From positions 1 through 22,624 of the forward strand of contig CAZFAT010000261.1 of assembly GCA_964517075.1 (NCBI GenBank): a DNA stretch of 22,624 nt, written 5' to 3'. Made by a program: the position numbers and the translations under genes. Positions 14,598 through 22,195 of the stretch are shown piece by piece. This stretch comes from CAZFAT01 sp964517075 (GTDB taxonomy: Bacteria > Acidobacteriota > Vicinamibacteria > Vicinamibacterales > SCN-69-37). The stretch's first letter is position 1; every line of letters begins with the position of its first letter. The notes beneath the pieces are model-generated. The model saw only the letters and a program-made list of their open reading frames with translations, was not told the origin of the DNA and ran no database searches.

Positions 14598-15811
14598 GGG
14601 GTGGCTCGGGGCAGCGCGCCGGCAAGGCCCGGGGCGGCGGCTCGCGCCTCCTCCAGGGCCTTCAGCGCGTCGATACTGCGGATCATAACCCTGGCATCGA
14701 CTTCGTGCACTTCGAAGGGTTGACCGATGCCCCGGAGCATCAGGAGCGTCAGTCGGCCGCCGAGATGTTCCCGGAATTCCTCGAGGCCGCGCAGCACCGA
14801 TCTCGCATGGGCCGCGTCGTCCGGATGGTCATCGAGTTCCGGAACGTGCACGGCGAGCCGGAGCCCCTGGAGCACGGCGACGATGCGTCGCCAGTCACCC
14901 TCCGGCAGCCAGCCGGACAGCCGTGCGTAGGTGCAGTCGAGGGCGAGGCCGATGGCGACCGCCTCGCCGTGCCGGAGACGGTGCTCGGTCAGAAGTTCGA
15001 GCTTGTGCGCCGCCCAGTGGCCGAAATCGAGCGGCCGCGACGATCCGAGCTCGAACGGGTCACCGGCGTTGGCGATGTGAGCCAGGTGCAGCGCGGCCGA
15101 TCGCCGGATGACGTGTTCCATGACCGCTGCGTCCCGCGCGACGAGCCGCCCGACCGAACGCTCCAGCTCGGCGAAAAAGGCAGGGTTTTTGATGAGGGCC
15201 GCCTTGACGGCCTCCGACACCCCGCTCAACCAGTCGCGGTCGGTGAGCGTGCCGAGGAAGGAGAAGTCGTTGACGACCGCGAACGGCGGGGCGAACGTGC
15301 CGAAGTAGTTCTTGGTGCCGAACGCGTTGACGCCGTTCTTCACCCCGACGGCCGAGTCGTCCTGCGCGAGCACGGTGGTCGGTACGCGAATGATGCGCAC
15401 ACCGCGGTGCGCCGTCGACGCCGCATAGCCGGCCAGGTCGAGCAACGCCCCGCCGCCGACCGCCAGGACGTACGACTGCCGGCAGAGCGCGGCGTCATGA
15501 ATCGCGCGATGCAACTGATCCACGTACCGTGCGTCGTTCTTGACCTGTTCCCCACCTGGAAGCACCACGACCGGGCCCGCCAGTCGGATGGCCGTCGCGT
15601 GCTCGCGGCTGTACCGTTCGATGTCGTCGATCAGTCCCGGATGCGCGCGCGCCACGTTCTCGTCGACGACCGCCAGCGTGTCGGAGGGGAGGCGGGCGGA
15701 AGCGTTGGCGACGATCGTTCGCAGGACCGGGTTGGTGCTCGTGAAAACACCCGTCGTGAAGTGAACGGGGAACTGGAACGTGACGCGAATTGCCTGTTCG
15801 ATCGTGCCCAT
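14594..15811 (-). CDS. eboD: EboD-like sugar-phosphate cyclase (3-dehydroquinate synthase superfamily)
   Basis: The 405-residue protein has dehydroquinate synthase features: VLPGGEQVKND (NAD/phosphate region, about 83-93), AVGGGALLDLAGYAAS (117-132), VPTTVLAQDDSAVGVKNGVN (143-162), and zinc ligands Glu200 (GVSEAVKAALIKNP), His265 (DFGHWAAHK) and His281 (LRHGEAVAIG). True AroB enzymes have Gly-Lys-Thr where this protein has Val-Lys-Asn (157-159), as expected for a divergent cyclase. Relatives make cyclitols such as valiolone from sugar phosphates; the substrate here is unknown. The ATG is one base from the eboC stop and the stop overlaps the next gene by four bases. Misannotation as aroB would be likely. 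Confidence 0.9.
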   Translation of the reverse strand: MGTIEQAIRVTFQFPVHFTTGVFTSTNPVLRTIVANASARLPSDTLAVVDENVARAHPGLIDDIERYSREHATAIRLAGPVVVLPGGEQVKNDARYVDQLHRAIHDAALCRQSYVLAVGGGALLDLAGYAASTAHRGVRIIRVPTTVLAQDDSAVGVKNGVNAFGTKNYFGTFAPPFAVVNDFSFLGTLTDRDWLSGVSEAVKAALIKNPAFFAELERSVGRLVARDAAVMEHVIRRSAALHLAHIANAGDPFELGSSRPLDFGHWAAHKLELLTEHRLRHGEAVAIGLALDCTYARLSGWLPEGDWRRIVAVLQGLRLAVHVPELDDHPDDAAHARSVLRGLEEFREHLGGRLTLLMLRGIGQPFEVHEVDARVMIRSIDALKALEEARAAAPGLAGALPRATP

Positions 15812-15812
15812 A

Positions 15813-16676
15813 TCAGGTGACGGGAAACAGCCGGGCCAGCGCGGTCGCGAGCATCGCCGTGGCCAGAATCGCCAAGCTGTAGATCATATCGGCGTACGCG
15901 GCGCCAATCACCGCATCGACCAGGACCAGGGAGAGCACGCCGGCGCGGACGGCGCGCCGGATAGAGGCCGCGTCCCCCCGTTCAGACGCCCGCCAGAACG
16001 GCGGGACGACCCGCCAGGCGACGACCAGGGTCAGCAGCAGCGCGGTTCCCGACGGCTCGGGCGGCCGCAAGGACAGGGCGGCGAGCGCCGTCAGGACGCC
16101 GACAATCAGCGTCAGGGCCGCGAGGGCCGTCGCCCGTGTTCCGCCCCGCACTTCGCCGCGGCTGAGCGCGGTCACCGCCGTGATGTACACGAGCGGAATG
16201 ACGGCAATGGGCCAGCGGAGGGCCAGCACGGACGGGACGGCCGCGACGCCAAGGATCAGGTTCAGCGCCCGGCACATCCCCATGGTGACGGGGCCGGCGA
16301 CCGGCCAGCGTTTGGTCAGTCCGTCATACAGCAGCACCGCGGTGGCTATCGACGCCGCCACGAGCGTCGCGGTGGGGTTGACGAAGGACGCGGCGAGCAC
16401 GCCGGACGCCAGCAGCGCTCCACCCAGCGCGGTTGCCGGACCGACGGAGACGCGGCCACTCGGGATGGGGCGTTCGGGGCGTTCGACGGCATCGATACGA
16501 CGGTCGAACACATCGTTCAGGACGATGCCGCCGGCGTAGAGACAGGCGGTAGCGACGAGTAGCCCCGGCAGGGCGCCCGGATGGCCCCGGCCGGCCACGG
16601 CATACCCCGCGAGCACGTCCGCCAGCGCCGTGACGACATTCGCGGGCCGGAGGAGCTCGAGATATCCGCGGCGCAC
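15813..16676 (-). CDS. eboC: EboC-like UbiA-family prenyltransferase
   Basis: The 287-residue polytopic membrane protein starts at a GTG (VRRGYLELLRPANVVTALAD); the nearby ATG at 16687 is out of frame. The first aspartate-rich motif NDVFDRRID (N54, D55, D58, D62) and the second, YDGLTKR (117-123), are both intact, so Mg-prenyl-diphosphate binding is expected. About seven to eight hydrophobic helices can be seen. UbiA enzymes transfer an isoprenoid to an aromatic or other acceptor within the membrane; in ebo systems the product is not established. It is the first gene of the leftward set and diverges from the TonB-dependent receptor, with 90 bases between. Confidence 0.92.
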   Translation of the reverse strand: MRRGYLELLRPANVVTALADVLAGYAVAGRGHPGALPGLLVATACLYAGGIVLNDVFDRRIDAVERPERPIPSGRVSVGPATALGGALLASGVLAASFVNPTATLVAASIATAVLLYDGLTKRWPVAGPVTMGMCRALNLILGVAAVPSVLALRWPIAVIPLVYITAVTALSRGEVRGGTRATALAALTLIVGVLTALAALSLRPPEPSGTALLLTLVVAWRVVPPFWRASERGDAASIRRAVRAGVLSLVLVDAVIGAAYADMIYSLAILATAMLATALARLFPVT

Positions 16677-16766
16677 GGCCGCGCCATTCTACCCTCGTCC
16701 CTCGGGCCCTTTCCTGAGGGCAGGCCCCGGCGCGCGACCGCGTTCTGTGGCAAGATCCGAACGCCC
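16677..16766. promoter_or_regulatory. Divergent control region between eboC and TonB receptor
   Basis: These 90 bases must contain the start signals for the ebo-type set to the left and the receptor gene to the right, if each has its own promoter here. I cannot pick out a convincing -35/-10 pair in this GC-rich sequence. Confidence 0.4.
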
Positions 16767-18995
16767 ATGCAGCCCATACACGTCATCCGTCGGTGGAGCA
16801 GCGCGCTGATCCTTCTGGCGTTCCTCCTCGGTCCGGGCACCCCGGCCGAGGCGGCGCCGTCGCAGAATGTCTCGCTGTCCGGCCAGGTCGCGGACCGGAC
16901 CGGCGCGGCCGTGTCGGGTGCCCGCGTTCGGGCGACCGGACTCGGCCTCGAAATCACAACCGACGCCGAGGGGCGGTTCACGCTCGCGGTGCCGGCCCTG
17001 CCCGTTCTTCTGACCATCTCCGCGCCCGGCTTCGCGGACCTGGAAGTGACCGCCGTGACCGCCGGGTCCCTGAGCGTTCAACTGCGTCCCCGGGGAATCG
17101 TGCAGACCGTCACGGTTCGCGCGGTCTCCGCCGACGTGCGCGTGACGACGCCGGGTAGCGCGACGGTGCTCGACAGCGACGCGCTCGCGTCACTGCCCGC
17201 ATTCAGCCTTGACGACCAGCTGCGCTCGGTCGCCGGCTTCAGCCTGTTCCGTCGGTCATCGTCGCGCGTCGCGAACCCGACCACGTTTGGCGTCACCCTT
17301 CGTGGGCTGGCGGGGTCTGGCGCGAGCCGCACGCTGGTGACCGTCGATGGCGTGCCGCTCAACGATCCGTTCGGCGGCTGGGTGTACTGGGATCGCGTGC
17401 CCGCGGCCGCACTCGATCAGATCGAAATCGCGAAGGGCGGATCGAGCGACGCGCACGGCAGCGCGGCGCTGGCCGGCGCCATCCACGTCGAGACGTCCGC
17501 GATCGGCGCGCGGGTCATCGGGGAGGTCGGACAGCGCGGGACGAACCGGCTCTCGCTCTTCGGCGGCCGCCGGTTCGGCGGGCAGATCGCCTCCGCGAGC
17601 ATCGAGCACGGCGGGACGGATGGCTACATCCTGACCGGTCCCGAGGCGCGCGGGGCCGTCGACGTGGCGGCGACATCCAAGTACACGGCCGGGTTTCTGC
17701 GCGGCGGAACGAACTTCGTGTCGACCGCCGGCCAAGGGACCCCGCCCGTCCACGCCGAGGTCCGCTACGGGTACTTCACCGAGGACCGCGGGAACGGCAC
17801 ACCGTTTCAGACCAACGCCACGGTCGTGCGTGACGTGAGTGCGGTGGTGAACGGCTTCGGATGGGGCAGTTCGTGGTCGATCCGGGGGGGACGACAGTCG
17901 CAGGACTACGACCAGACGTTCAGCCGGATTCTGGCCGGGCGCGTCGGCGAGGATCCGACGAGTCAACAGCACGTGGACACGTCCTCGTGGACCGGATCAG
18001 GTGAGTGGACGCGCGGGTTCGGTCAGAGCGTGCTGCTCATCGGAGCGTCGGGACGCACGGTGAACGTCGAGCTGGCCGATCAGCCGCTGCCCATCGTGAC
18101 GCCGATCGTGCCCGTCGATCTCCGACAACGCAGCGGTGGCGTGCTGGCCCACACGACGGTCGCGCTGTCATCGCGCGCGACGCTGGCGGCGGGGCTCCGC
18201 GCCGACGTCTGGACGTCCGGCCGGGTCGATGGCGATCAGACCAAGCGCACGTTCGTGTCGCCACGCGGGTCGGTCGCCTACGAGCTGTCCGACCTGCTCA
18301 GCTTCAGCACGGGCATCCAGCGCGCCTATCGCGCGCCCACACTGAATGAACTGTTCCGCGATTTCCGCGTCGGTGCCATCCTGACGACGGCGAACCCCGA
18401 CCTGGGTCCTGAGACGTCCCTGGGCTGGGAAGGATCCGCGCTCGTGAGGCTGCCGCGCGGCGTGTTGCGCACCACGGCATTCTGGACGCGGCTCGACGAT
18501 GCGATTCTCAGCGTCACCCTCCAGACCCAGCCCTCGATTCTCCGCCAGCGGCAGAACGCCGGGCGTATCCGCGCGGCCGGGGTGGAGTTCGACACCGACA
18601 TCCGGATCATCCCCGAGCTCACGGCCACCGCCTCGGTGGCCTTCACGGACTCGGTGTTCGTGCAGGGCCCCGGCGTGGAGGGCCTGCGTGTGCCCCAGGT
18701 GCCCCGGGTGCATGGGTCGCTCGGCGCCCGGCTGGTCACGGGCCCCATCACCGGGGCCGCGGAGCTGCGGATCATCGGCCGGCAGTTCGACGATGACCAG
18801 AACGCGTTCGAGCTGGATCGCTCGAACGTGCTGGACCTCCGGGCCGGGTGGCGGCCCAAGCGAGGCTGGGAGGTGTTCGTGGCCGTGGAGAACGCGCTGG
18901 ACGAGGAGCAGGACGTGGGCCGTACCCCGCTGCGGACGCTCGGGCTTCCGCGGACCGCCCGGGTCGGCATTCGTCTTGACAGCCCGTGGCGTTGA
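16767..18995 (+). CDS. TonB-dependent outer-membrane receptor
   Basis: The ATG at 16767 gives 742 residues with a signal peptide (hydrophobic about 11-25, cleavage after AEA near 29). Next come a carboxypeptidase-regulatory-like beta-sandwich (about 35-110, SLSGQVADRTGAAVSGARVR), a TonB plug (about 120-235, with TFGVTLRGLAGSGASRTLVT and VDGVPLNDPFGGWVYWDRVP), and a long beta-barrel with RAYRAPTLNELFRDF and a C-terminal aromatic/basic end. The open frame upstream of the ATG is on the strand opposite to eboC and is rejected. Such receptors import or bind large or scarce substrates at the outer membrane, energised by TonB; the substrate is not visible. It is divergent from the ebo-type set and might move a related compound (inference). 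Confidence 0.95.
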   Translation: MQPIHVIRRWSSALILLAFLLGPGTPAEAAPSQNVSLSGQVADRTGAAVSGARVRATGLGLEITTDAEGRFTLAVPALPVLLTISAPGFADLEVTAVTAGSLSVQLRPRGIVQTVTVRAVSADVRVTTPGSATVLDSDALASLPAFSLDDQLRSVAGFSLFRRSSSRVANPTTFGVTLRGLAGSGASRTLVTVDGVPLNDPFGGWVYWDRVPAAALDQIEIAKGGSSDAHGSAALAGAIHVETSAIGARVIGEVGQRGTNRLSLFGGRRFGGQIASASIEHGGTDGYILTGPEARGAVDVAATSKYTAGFLRGGTNFVSTAGQGTPPVHAEVRYGYFTEDRGNGTPFQTNATVVRDVSAVVNGFGWGSSWSIRGGRQSQDYDQTFSRILAGRVGEDPTSQQHVDTSSWTGSGEWTRGFGQSVLLIGASGRTVNVELADQPLPIVTPIVPVDLRQRSGGVLAHTTVALSSRATLAAGLRADVWTSGRVDGDQTKRTFVSPRGSVAYELSDLLSFSTGIQRAYRAPTLNELFRDFRVGAILTTANPDLGPETSLGWEGSALVRLPRGVLRTTAFWTRLDDAILSVTLQTQPSILRQRQNAGRIRAAGVEFDTDIRIIPELTATASVAFTDSVFVQGPGVEGLRVPQVPRVHGSLGARLVTGPITGAAELRIIGRQFDDDQNAFELDRSNVLDLRAGWRPKRGWEVFVAVENALDEEQDVGRTPLRTLGLPRTARVGIRLDSPWR

Positions 18996-19005
18996 CCTCT
19001 AATCT
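18976..19005 (+). promoter_or_regulatory. Candidate sigma70-type promoter for the EGF-like gene
   Basis: A perfect TTGACA at 18976-18981 and TAATCT at 19000-19005 are 18 bases apart. They overlap the end of the TonB receptor gene and would start transcription near 19012, about 35 bases ahead of the GTG of the EGF-like gene. The -10 box is only a partial match. Confidence 0.4.
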
Positions 19006-19034
19006 CAAAGATCGCCGGTAGTTACGGTTTCAAG

Positions 19035-19040
19035 AAGGAG
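19035..19040 (+). promoter_or_regulatory. Ribosome binding site deciding the EGF-like gene start
   Basis: AAGGAG lies 7 bases before GTG 19048 but only 1 base before TTG 19042, so the GTG is the better start. Confidence 0.75.
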
Positions 19041-19047
19041 CTTGCCC

Positions 19048-19740
19048 GTGCGTGTTGGACGAATTCCCGGATGGATGGTGCAGTCGGTGCTGGGCGTCGG
19101 CATGGTCGTCGCGCTGAACCTGCTCGTCAACGTTTCTGCGCCCCTCGCGCAGCAGGGCACAACCTGTGCTGAAGGCCTGGAGCCGGACGGCAGCGGTGGG
19201 TGCAAGGACATCGACGAGTGCGCCTTCGAGAACGGCGGCTGCGAGGAGTCGATCAAGTGCGTGAACATCAAGGGCGGCTGGCGCTGCGGCGACAACTGTC
19301 CTCCGGGGTTCACGGGCACGCCCGAGACGGGCTGCGTCGACATCAACGAGTGCTCGGCGCGCAATGGGTACTGCGACCCGCTCAGCCAGTGCTACAACAT
19401 CCACGGCGGACGTGAGTGCGGCGGATGCCCGCCGGACTTCATCGGCAACGGCTACGCCGGCTGCATCGACGTCAACGACATCAAGAACGGTCAGGATCCG
19501 CATCCGCCCGCCATCGCGGTGGCCGGCAACATGACCGTGAAGGCGACGGCGGCCGAAGGCGCCATCGCCAAGTTCTGGGCGATGGGGAGTGATGCCGCCG
19601 AGGGCGAGAAGGAAGTGAAGTGCACCCCGGCGTCGGGTGCCACCTTCCCGGTCGGCGCCAACACCGTGACCTGCACGGCGGCTGACTCGAAAGGGAATAC
19701 CCGCACGCGCACGTTCACGGTGACCGTCGTCAAGCAGTAG
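19048..19740 (+). CDS. Exported protein with two EGF-like domains and a HYR-like domain
   Basis: From the GTG at 19048 the protein has 230 residues. A signal peptide (about 10-34) is followed by a cysteine-rich part with two calcium-binding EGF-like repeats, DIDECAFENGGCEESIKC to TGC and DINECSARNGYCDPLSQC to AGC; each begins with the Asp-x-Asn/Asp-Glu calcium signature and a six-to-seven cysteine pattern. A HYR-like immunoglobulin-fold domain follows (about 150-230), ending GANTVTCTAADSKGNTRTRT. There are 16 cysteines in all, all after the signal. Such domains are typical of animal extracellular proteins; in bacteria they are less common and probably serve adhesion or surface binding. The stop overlaps the start of a DsbA-family gene by one base. 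Confidence 0.88.
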   Translation: MRVGRIPGWMVQSVLGVGMVVALNLLVNVSAPLAQQGTTCAEGLEPDGSGGCKDIDECAFENGGCEESIKCVNIKGGWRCGDNCPPGFTGTPETGCVDINECSARNGYCDPLSQCYNIHGGRECGGCPPDFIGNGYAGCIDVNDIKNGQDPHPPAIAVAGNMTVKATAAEGAIAKFWAMGSDAAEGEKEVKCTPASGATFPVGANTVTCTAADSKGNTRTRTFTVTVVKQ

Positions 19741-20540
19741 TGATCCGCCTTACCGTCATCGGGGCGGCCGTCTGCCTGACGGTCGCCCCGATGCTGTCTG
19801 TCCCCGCCCTCAGCGCGGCCACGGCGCCGCCCCAGAACACGACTGCCGATCGCGTCCAGGCCCTCGAAGCGAACCAGCGTGAGCTGCAGCGCCAGATCCA
19901 GGCGCTGCAGACCCAGCTCGAAGAACTGAAGGCGCTGCTGCTGGCGCGTCCGGCGGGACCCGCCGGGCCGCCGCCCGTGACGGGGCTGGTCCTGCCAGCG
20001 GGCGGCGCCACGAGGGGCAGTGCCAGGGCGCCGTTGACCATCGTCGAGTACACGGACTTCGAGTGTCCGTTCTGCGCCCGGTACGCGCGCGAGAGCTACC
20101 CGTCCCTGATCCGGGAATTCGTGGACGCCGGCCGTGTCCGCTACGTGGTCAGGCACCTGCCGCTGGAATCCATCCACCCCAGCGCGAGGGGCGCGGCGCA
20201 GGCCGCCGAGTGCGCGCGCCAGCAAGGGAAGTTCTGGGAGATGCACGATCGCCTGTTTGCCAATCCTCAGGCGCTGTCGCGCGCGGACCTCGAACGCACG
20301 GCCGACGCGCTGGGACTCGCGATGCCGGCGTTCCGGCAGTGCGTCGACAGCCCCGCCGCGGCCGAAACGGTGTCGCGCGATCTCGACGAAGCCATGCGCG
20401 CCGGCATCACCGCCACTCCCTCGTTCATCATTGGCACGACGCAGCCTGATGGCAGCGTGAAGGCGCTTCGGCGCCTGAGCGGCGCGCAGCCCTATCCGGT
20501 CTTCAAGGCGGCCCTGGAAGGGCTGCTGGCGTCGCCCTAG
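19740..20540 (+). CDS. DsbA-family thiol:disulfide oxidoreductase with N-terminal coiled coil
   Basis: The GTG at 19740 shares its first base with the stop of the EGF-like gene. The 266 residues comprise a signal sequence (to about 26), a heptad-rich coiled coil (about 36-68, VQALEANQRELQRQIQALQ), a Pro/Gly linker, and a thioredoxin-fold DsbA domain with the CPFC active site (Cys109, Cys112) in YTDFECPFCARY and a cis-Pro at TATPSFIIG (Pro227). Cys158 and Cys201 may make a second, structural disulfide. It is probably periplasmic or membrane-tethered, oxidising or isomerising disulfides; the coiled coil could mediate oligomerisation, as in isomerases. Its last 38 bases overlap the 3' end of the convergent membrane-protein gene. 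Confidence 0.93.
   Translation: MIRLTVIGAAVCLTVAPMLSVPALSAATAPPQNTTADRVQALEANQRELQRQIQALQTQLEELKALLLARPAGPAGPPPVTGLVLPAGGATRGSARAPLTIVEYTDFECPFCARYARESYPSLIREFVDAGRVRYVVRHLPLESIHPSARGAAQAAECARQQGKFWEMHDRLFANPQALSRADLERTADALGLAMPAFRQCVDSPAAAETVSRDLDEAMRAGITATPSFIIGTTQPDGSVKALRRLSGAQPYPVFKAALEGLLASP
20461..20476. terminator. Hairpin inside DsbA gene, possible terminator for the opposite strand
   Basis: AGGCGC-TTCG-GCGCCT forms a perfect 6-bp stem with a stable UUCG tetraloop when read on plus. It lies within the DsbA coding sequence and, on the minus strand, 27-42 bases past the stop of the membrane-protein gene. No T-run follows on minus, so this is a weak call. Confidence 0.25.
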
Positions 20541-22194
20541 CTTCCGCAATCTCCGCGAGCGTGCGGCAGGCGTCTTCGTCCTTGTCCAGGCACAGCACCG
20601 CGGCCGGCAGGAACCCGCTTGGGTTGTCCGCCCGGTTGCGCCGCGCCTCGCCGCGCAGCCGGTTCCCCAGCGGCGAGGCGAGCCACGCCTCGAGCTGCAC
20701 ACCATCCGCCTCGGGCGTCAGCAGCAGATACTCATGTGTCCGAGCGAGATGCGCGAAGCGGCCGTCGCGGCGCACCACGATTTCCGTGCCCTCGTCCCAG
20801 TAGACGAGCGGCCACTCGTGGCGGGGAAAACGCCCGACGCCCGAGAGCACGTTCGGGCGCGCGCGCGAGAGCATGGCCCAGTCCACGCCGGCGACCAGGG
20901 CATCCCAGTCGAGTTGCGACGCCGACGCCCGGGCGATGGCGGTGAAATGTTCGGGTGGATAGCTCTGAAAGCGGGCGTCCTGGAACGTCCGCACCGTCGG
21001 GAACAGCTCCCACGCGACGAAGCCGCCCAGGTTTCCGCTGTTGAAGACCGGCCCGCTGAGCCGCTGCGCCCGGGCGAAGTCGATCGCCCGCGTGGAGAAG
21101 AACCCCGGGAGACGGACGGCGTCCGTGCCCACGCGGAGTTCCGTCACGAAGGCCACCGGTGGGAGGCGCGCCAGCAGGATGGCGGCGGCCAGCGCGGTGA
21201 CGAGCGCCGACCAGCCGTTCAGTCCGCGCGCCATCAGCGCGCCGAGCCGGGCTGCCACGAACGGCGCGGTGACGAAGACCACGAGCGGCGTGAGACGAAG
21301 GTACCGGAGGCCGGCCGCGGCGAAGAGGGCCGCGGCGAGGACTTCCCACAGCCGCAGCCGGCGCGGCTGCGAGAGCAGCAGAATCGCCACCACGCCGAGA
21401 TAGACGTAGAACGCGCGGTAGCCCGGCAGATACGGTCGCTGGAGCTCGGCGACCTCGAACAGGCCCGGCAGCGCGGTGTTCTCGAGCAAGTACCGCAGGA
21501 TGCCCCAGCCGTAGGGCGTGACCATCGTCGCCAGACCGCACGCGGCGCCGCAGGCCGTGGCGCGCCAGGCCTCGCGGCGGCTGAGCGTCGTGGGCCAGAC
21601 GAGCTCGCCGACGCCGAACAGTCCGATCAGCGCCGCGCCGAAGACGCACTCGACGTGGAAGTTGGCCCAGAGCGCGACGAGCGGGACGGCCCAGACGATC
21701 GAACGGGCGGAGCCCGCGGCCGACGCGCGGGCGATCAGGAGCGAGCACGCGGCGAGGCCGACGAACGACACCAGATGCGGACGAGGAATGGCGCGCGGCT
21801 CGAGCACCACCCACGCGAGGACGAGCGTGGCCACGGCGGCCAGCGCCGGCGCGTGCTGCCGGCATGCCCCGTAGAGCAGGTATAGCGCGCCGGCGATTGC
21901 CATCCATTGCACGGCCTGGATCGCGCCGCCGCCGCCGGCCTGCCACGCCCAGTACATCGTCGTGTCGAAGAGCCACGATGTGTAGTGCTGGCGGTAGTCC
22001 GGGTAGATGAAGCTGAAGAGATTCGTGCGGATCAGATCGCCCGAGGCATTTTCGCGGCCGTGGGCGAGATGCCACCAGAGGTCGGGTTCGTACACCTGCC
22101 GGAAGCTGACGATGGCCGCGGCGGCCAGCACCGCGAGCGCCGCCAGGCCGCGCTCGCGGCGCCCGAGCGGACTGGATGCCGAGAGACCGGACAA
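20503..22194 (-). CDS. Large polytopic membrane protein, GT-C-like
   Basis: The 563-residue protein has a first helix near 17-32, then the motif EPDLWWHLAHGR (Asp38, Trp40, Trp41, His42) in a periplasmic-loop position, and about nine further hydrophobic helices up to about residue 350. A soluble C-terminal domain of roughly 210 residues follows, with VFNSGNLGGFVAWELFP. The Asp/His pair after helix 1 and the topology resemble GT-C glycosyltransferases that use polyprenyl-phosphate sugars, but I cannot assign a family. The start is a TTG one base after the stop of the upstream isomerase gene, so translation may be coupled. Its end overlaps the DsbA gene on the other strand. No ATG is near the N-terminus. 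Confidence 0.7.
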   Translation of the reverse strand: MSGLSASSPLGRRERGLAALAVLAAAAIVSFRQVYEPDLWWHLAHGRENASGDLIRTNLFSFIYPDYRQHYTSWLFDTTMYWAWQAGGGGAIQAVQWMAIAGALYLLYGACRQHAPALAAVATLVLAWVVLEPRAIPRPHLVSFVGLAACSLLIARASAAGSARSIVWAVPLVALWANFHVECVFGAALIGLFGVGELVWPTTLSRREAWRATACGAACGLATMVTPYGWGILRYLLENTALPGLFEVAELQRPYLPGYRAFYVYLGVVAILLLSQPRRLRLWEVLAAALFAAAGLRYLRLTPLVVFVTAPFVAARLGALMARGLNGWSALVTALAAAILLARLPPVAFVTELRVGTDAVRLPGFFSTRAIDFARAQRLSGPVFNSGNLGGFVAWELFPTVRTFQDARFQSYPPEHFTAIARASASQLDWDALVAGVDWAMLSRARPNVLSGVGRFPRHEWPLVYWDEGTEIVVRRDGRFAHLARTHEYLLLTPEADGVQLEAWLASPLGNRLRGEARRNRADNPSGFLPAAVLCLDKDEDACRTLAEIAEARATPAALPGPP

Positions 22195-22195
22195 C

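Noticed and set aside
14594..15811. Annotation as AroB 3-dehydroquinate synthase of the shikimate pathway
   Set aside because: The Gly-Lys-Thr of AroB is replaced by Val-Lys-Asn and the neighbours are ebo genes, not shikimate genes.
14705..15820. 371-codon open frame on plus opposite eboD
   Set aside because: Antisense to intact sugar-phosphate cyclase motifs; no domain of its own.
19491..20705. 404-codon open frame on minus opposite the EGF-like and DsbA genes
   Set aside because: Antisense to two genes with clear domains; highly Arg-rich with no motif.
20734..21885. 383-codon open frame on plus opposite the GT-C-like protein
   Set aside because: Charged Arg/Glu/Gly-rich shadow; the minus-strand frame has proper membrane helices.
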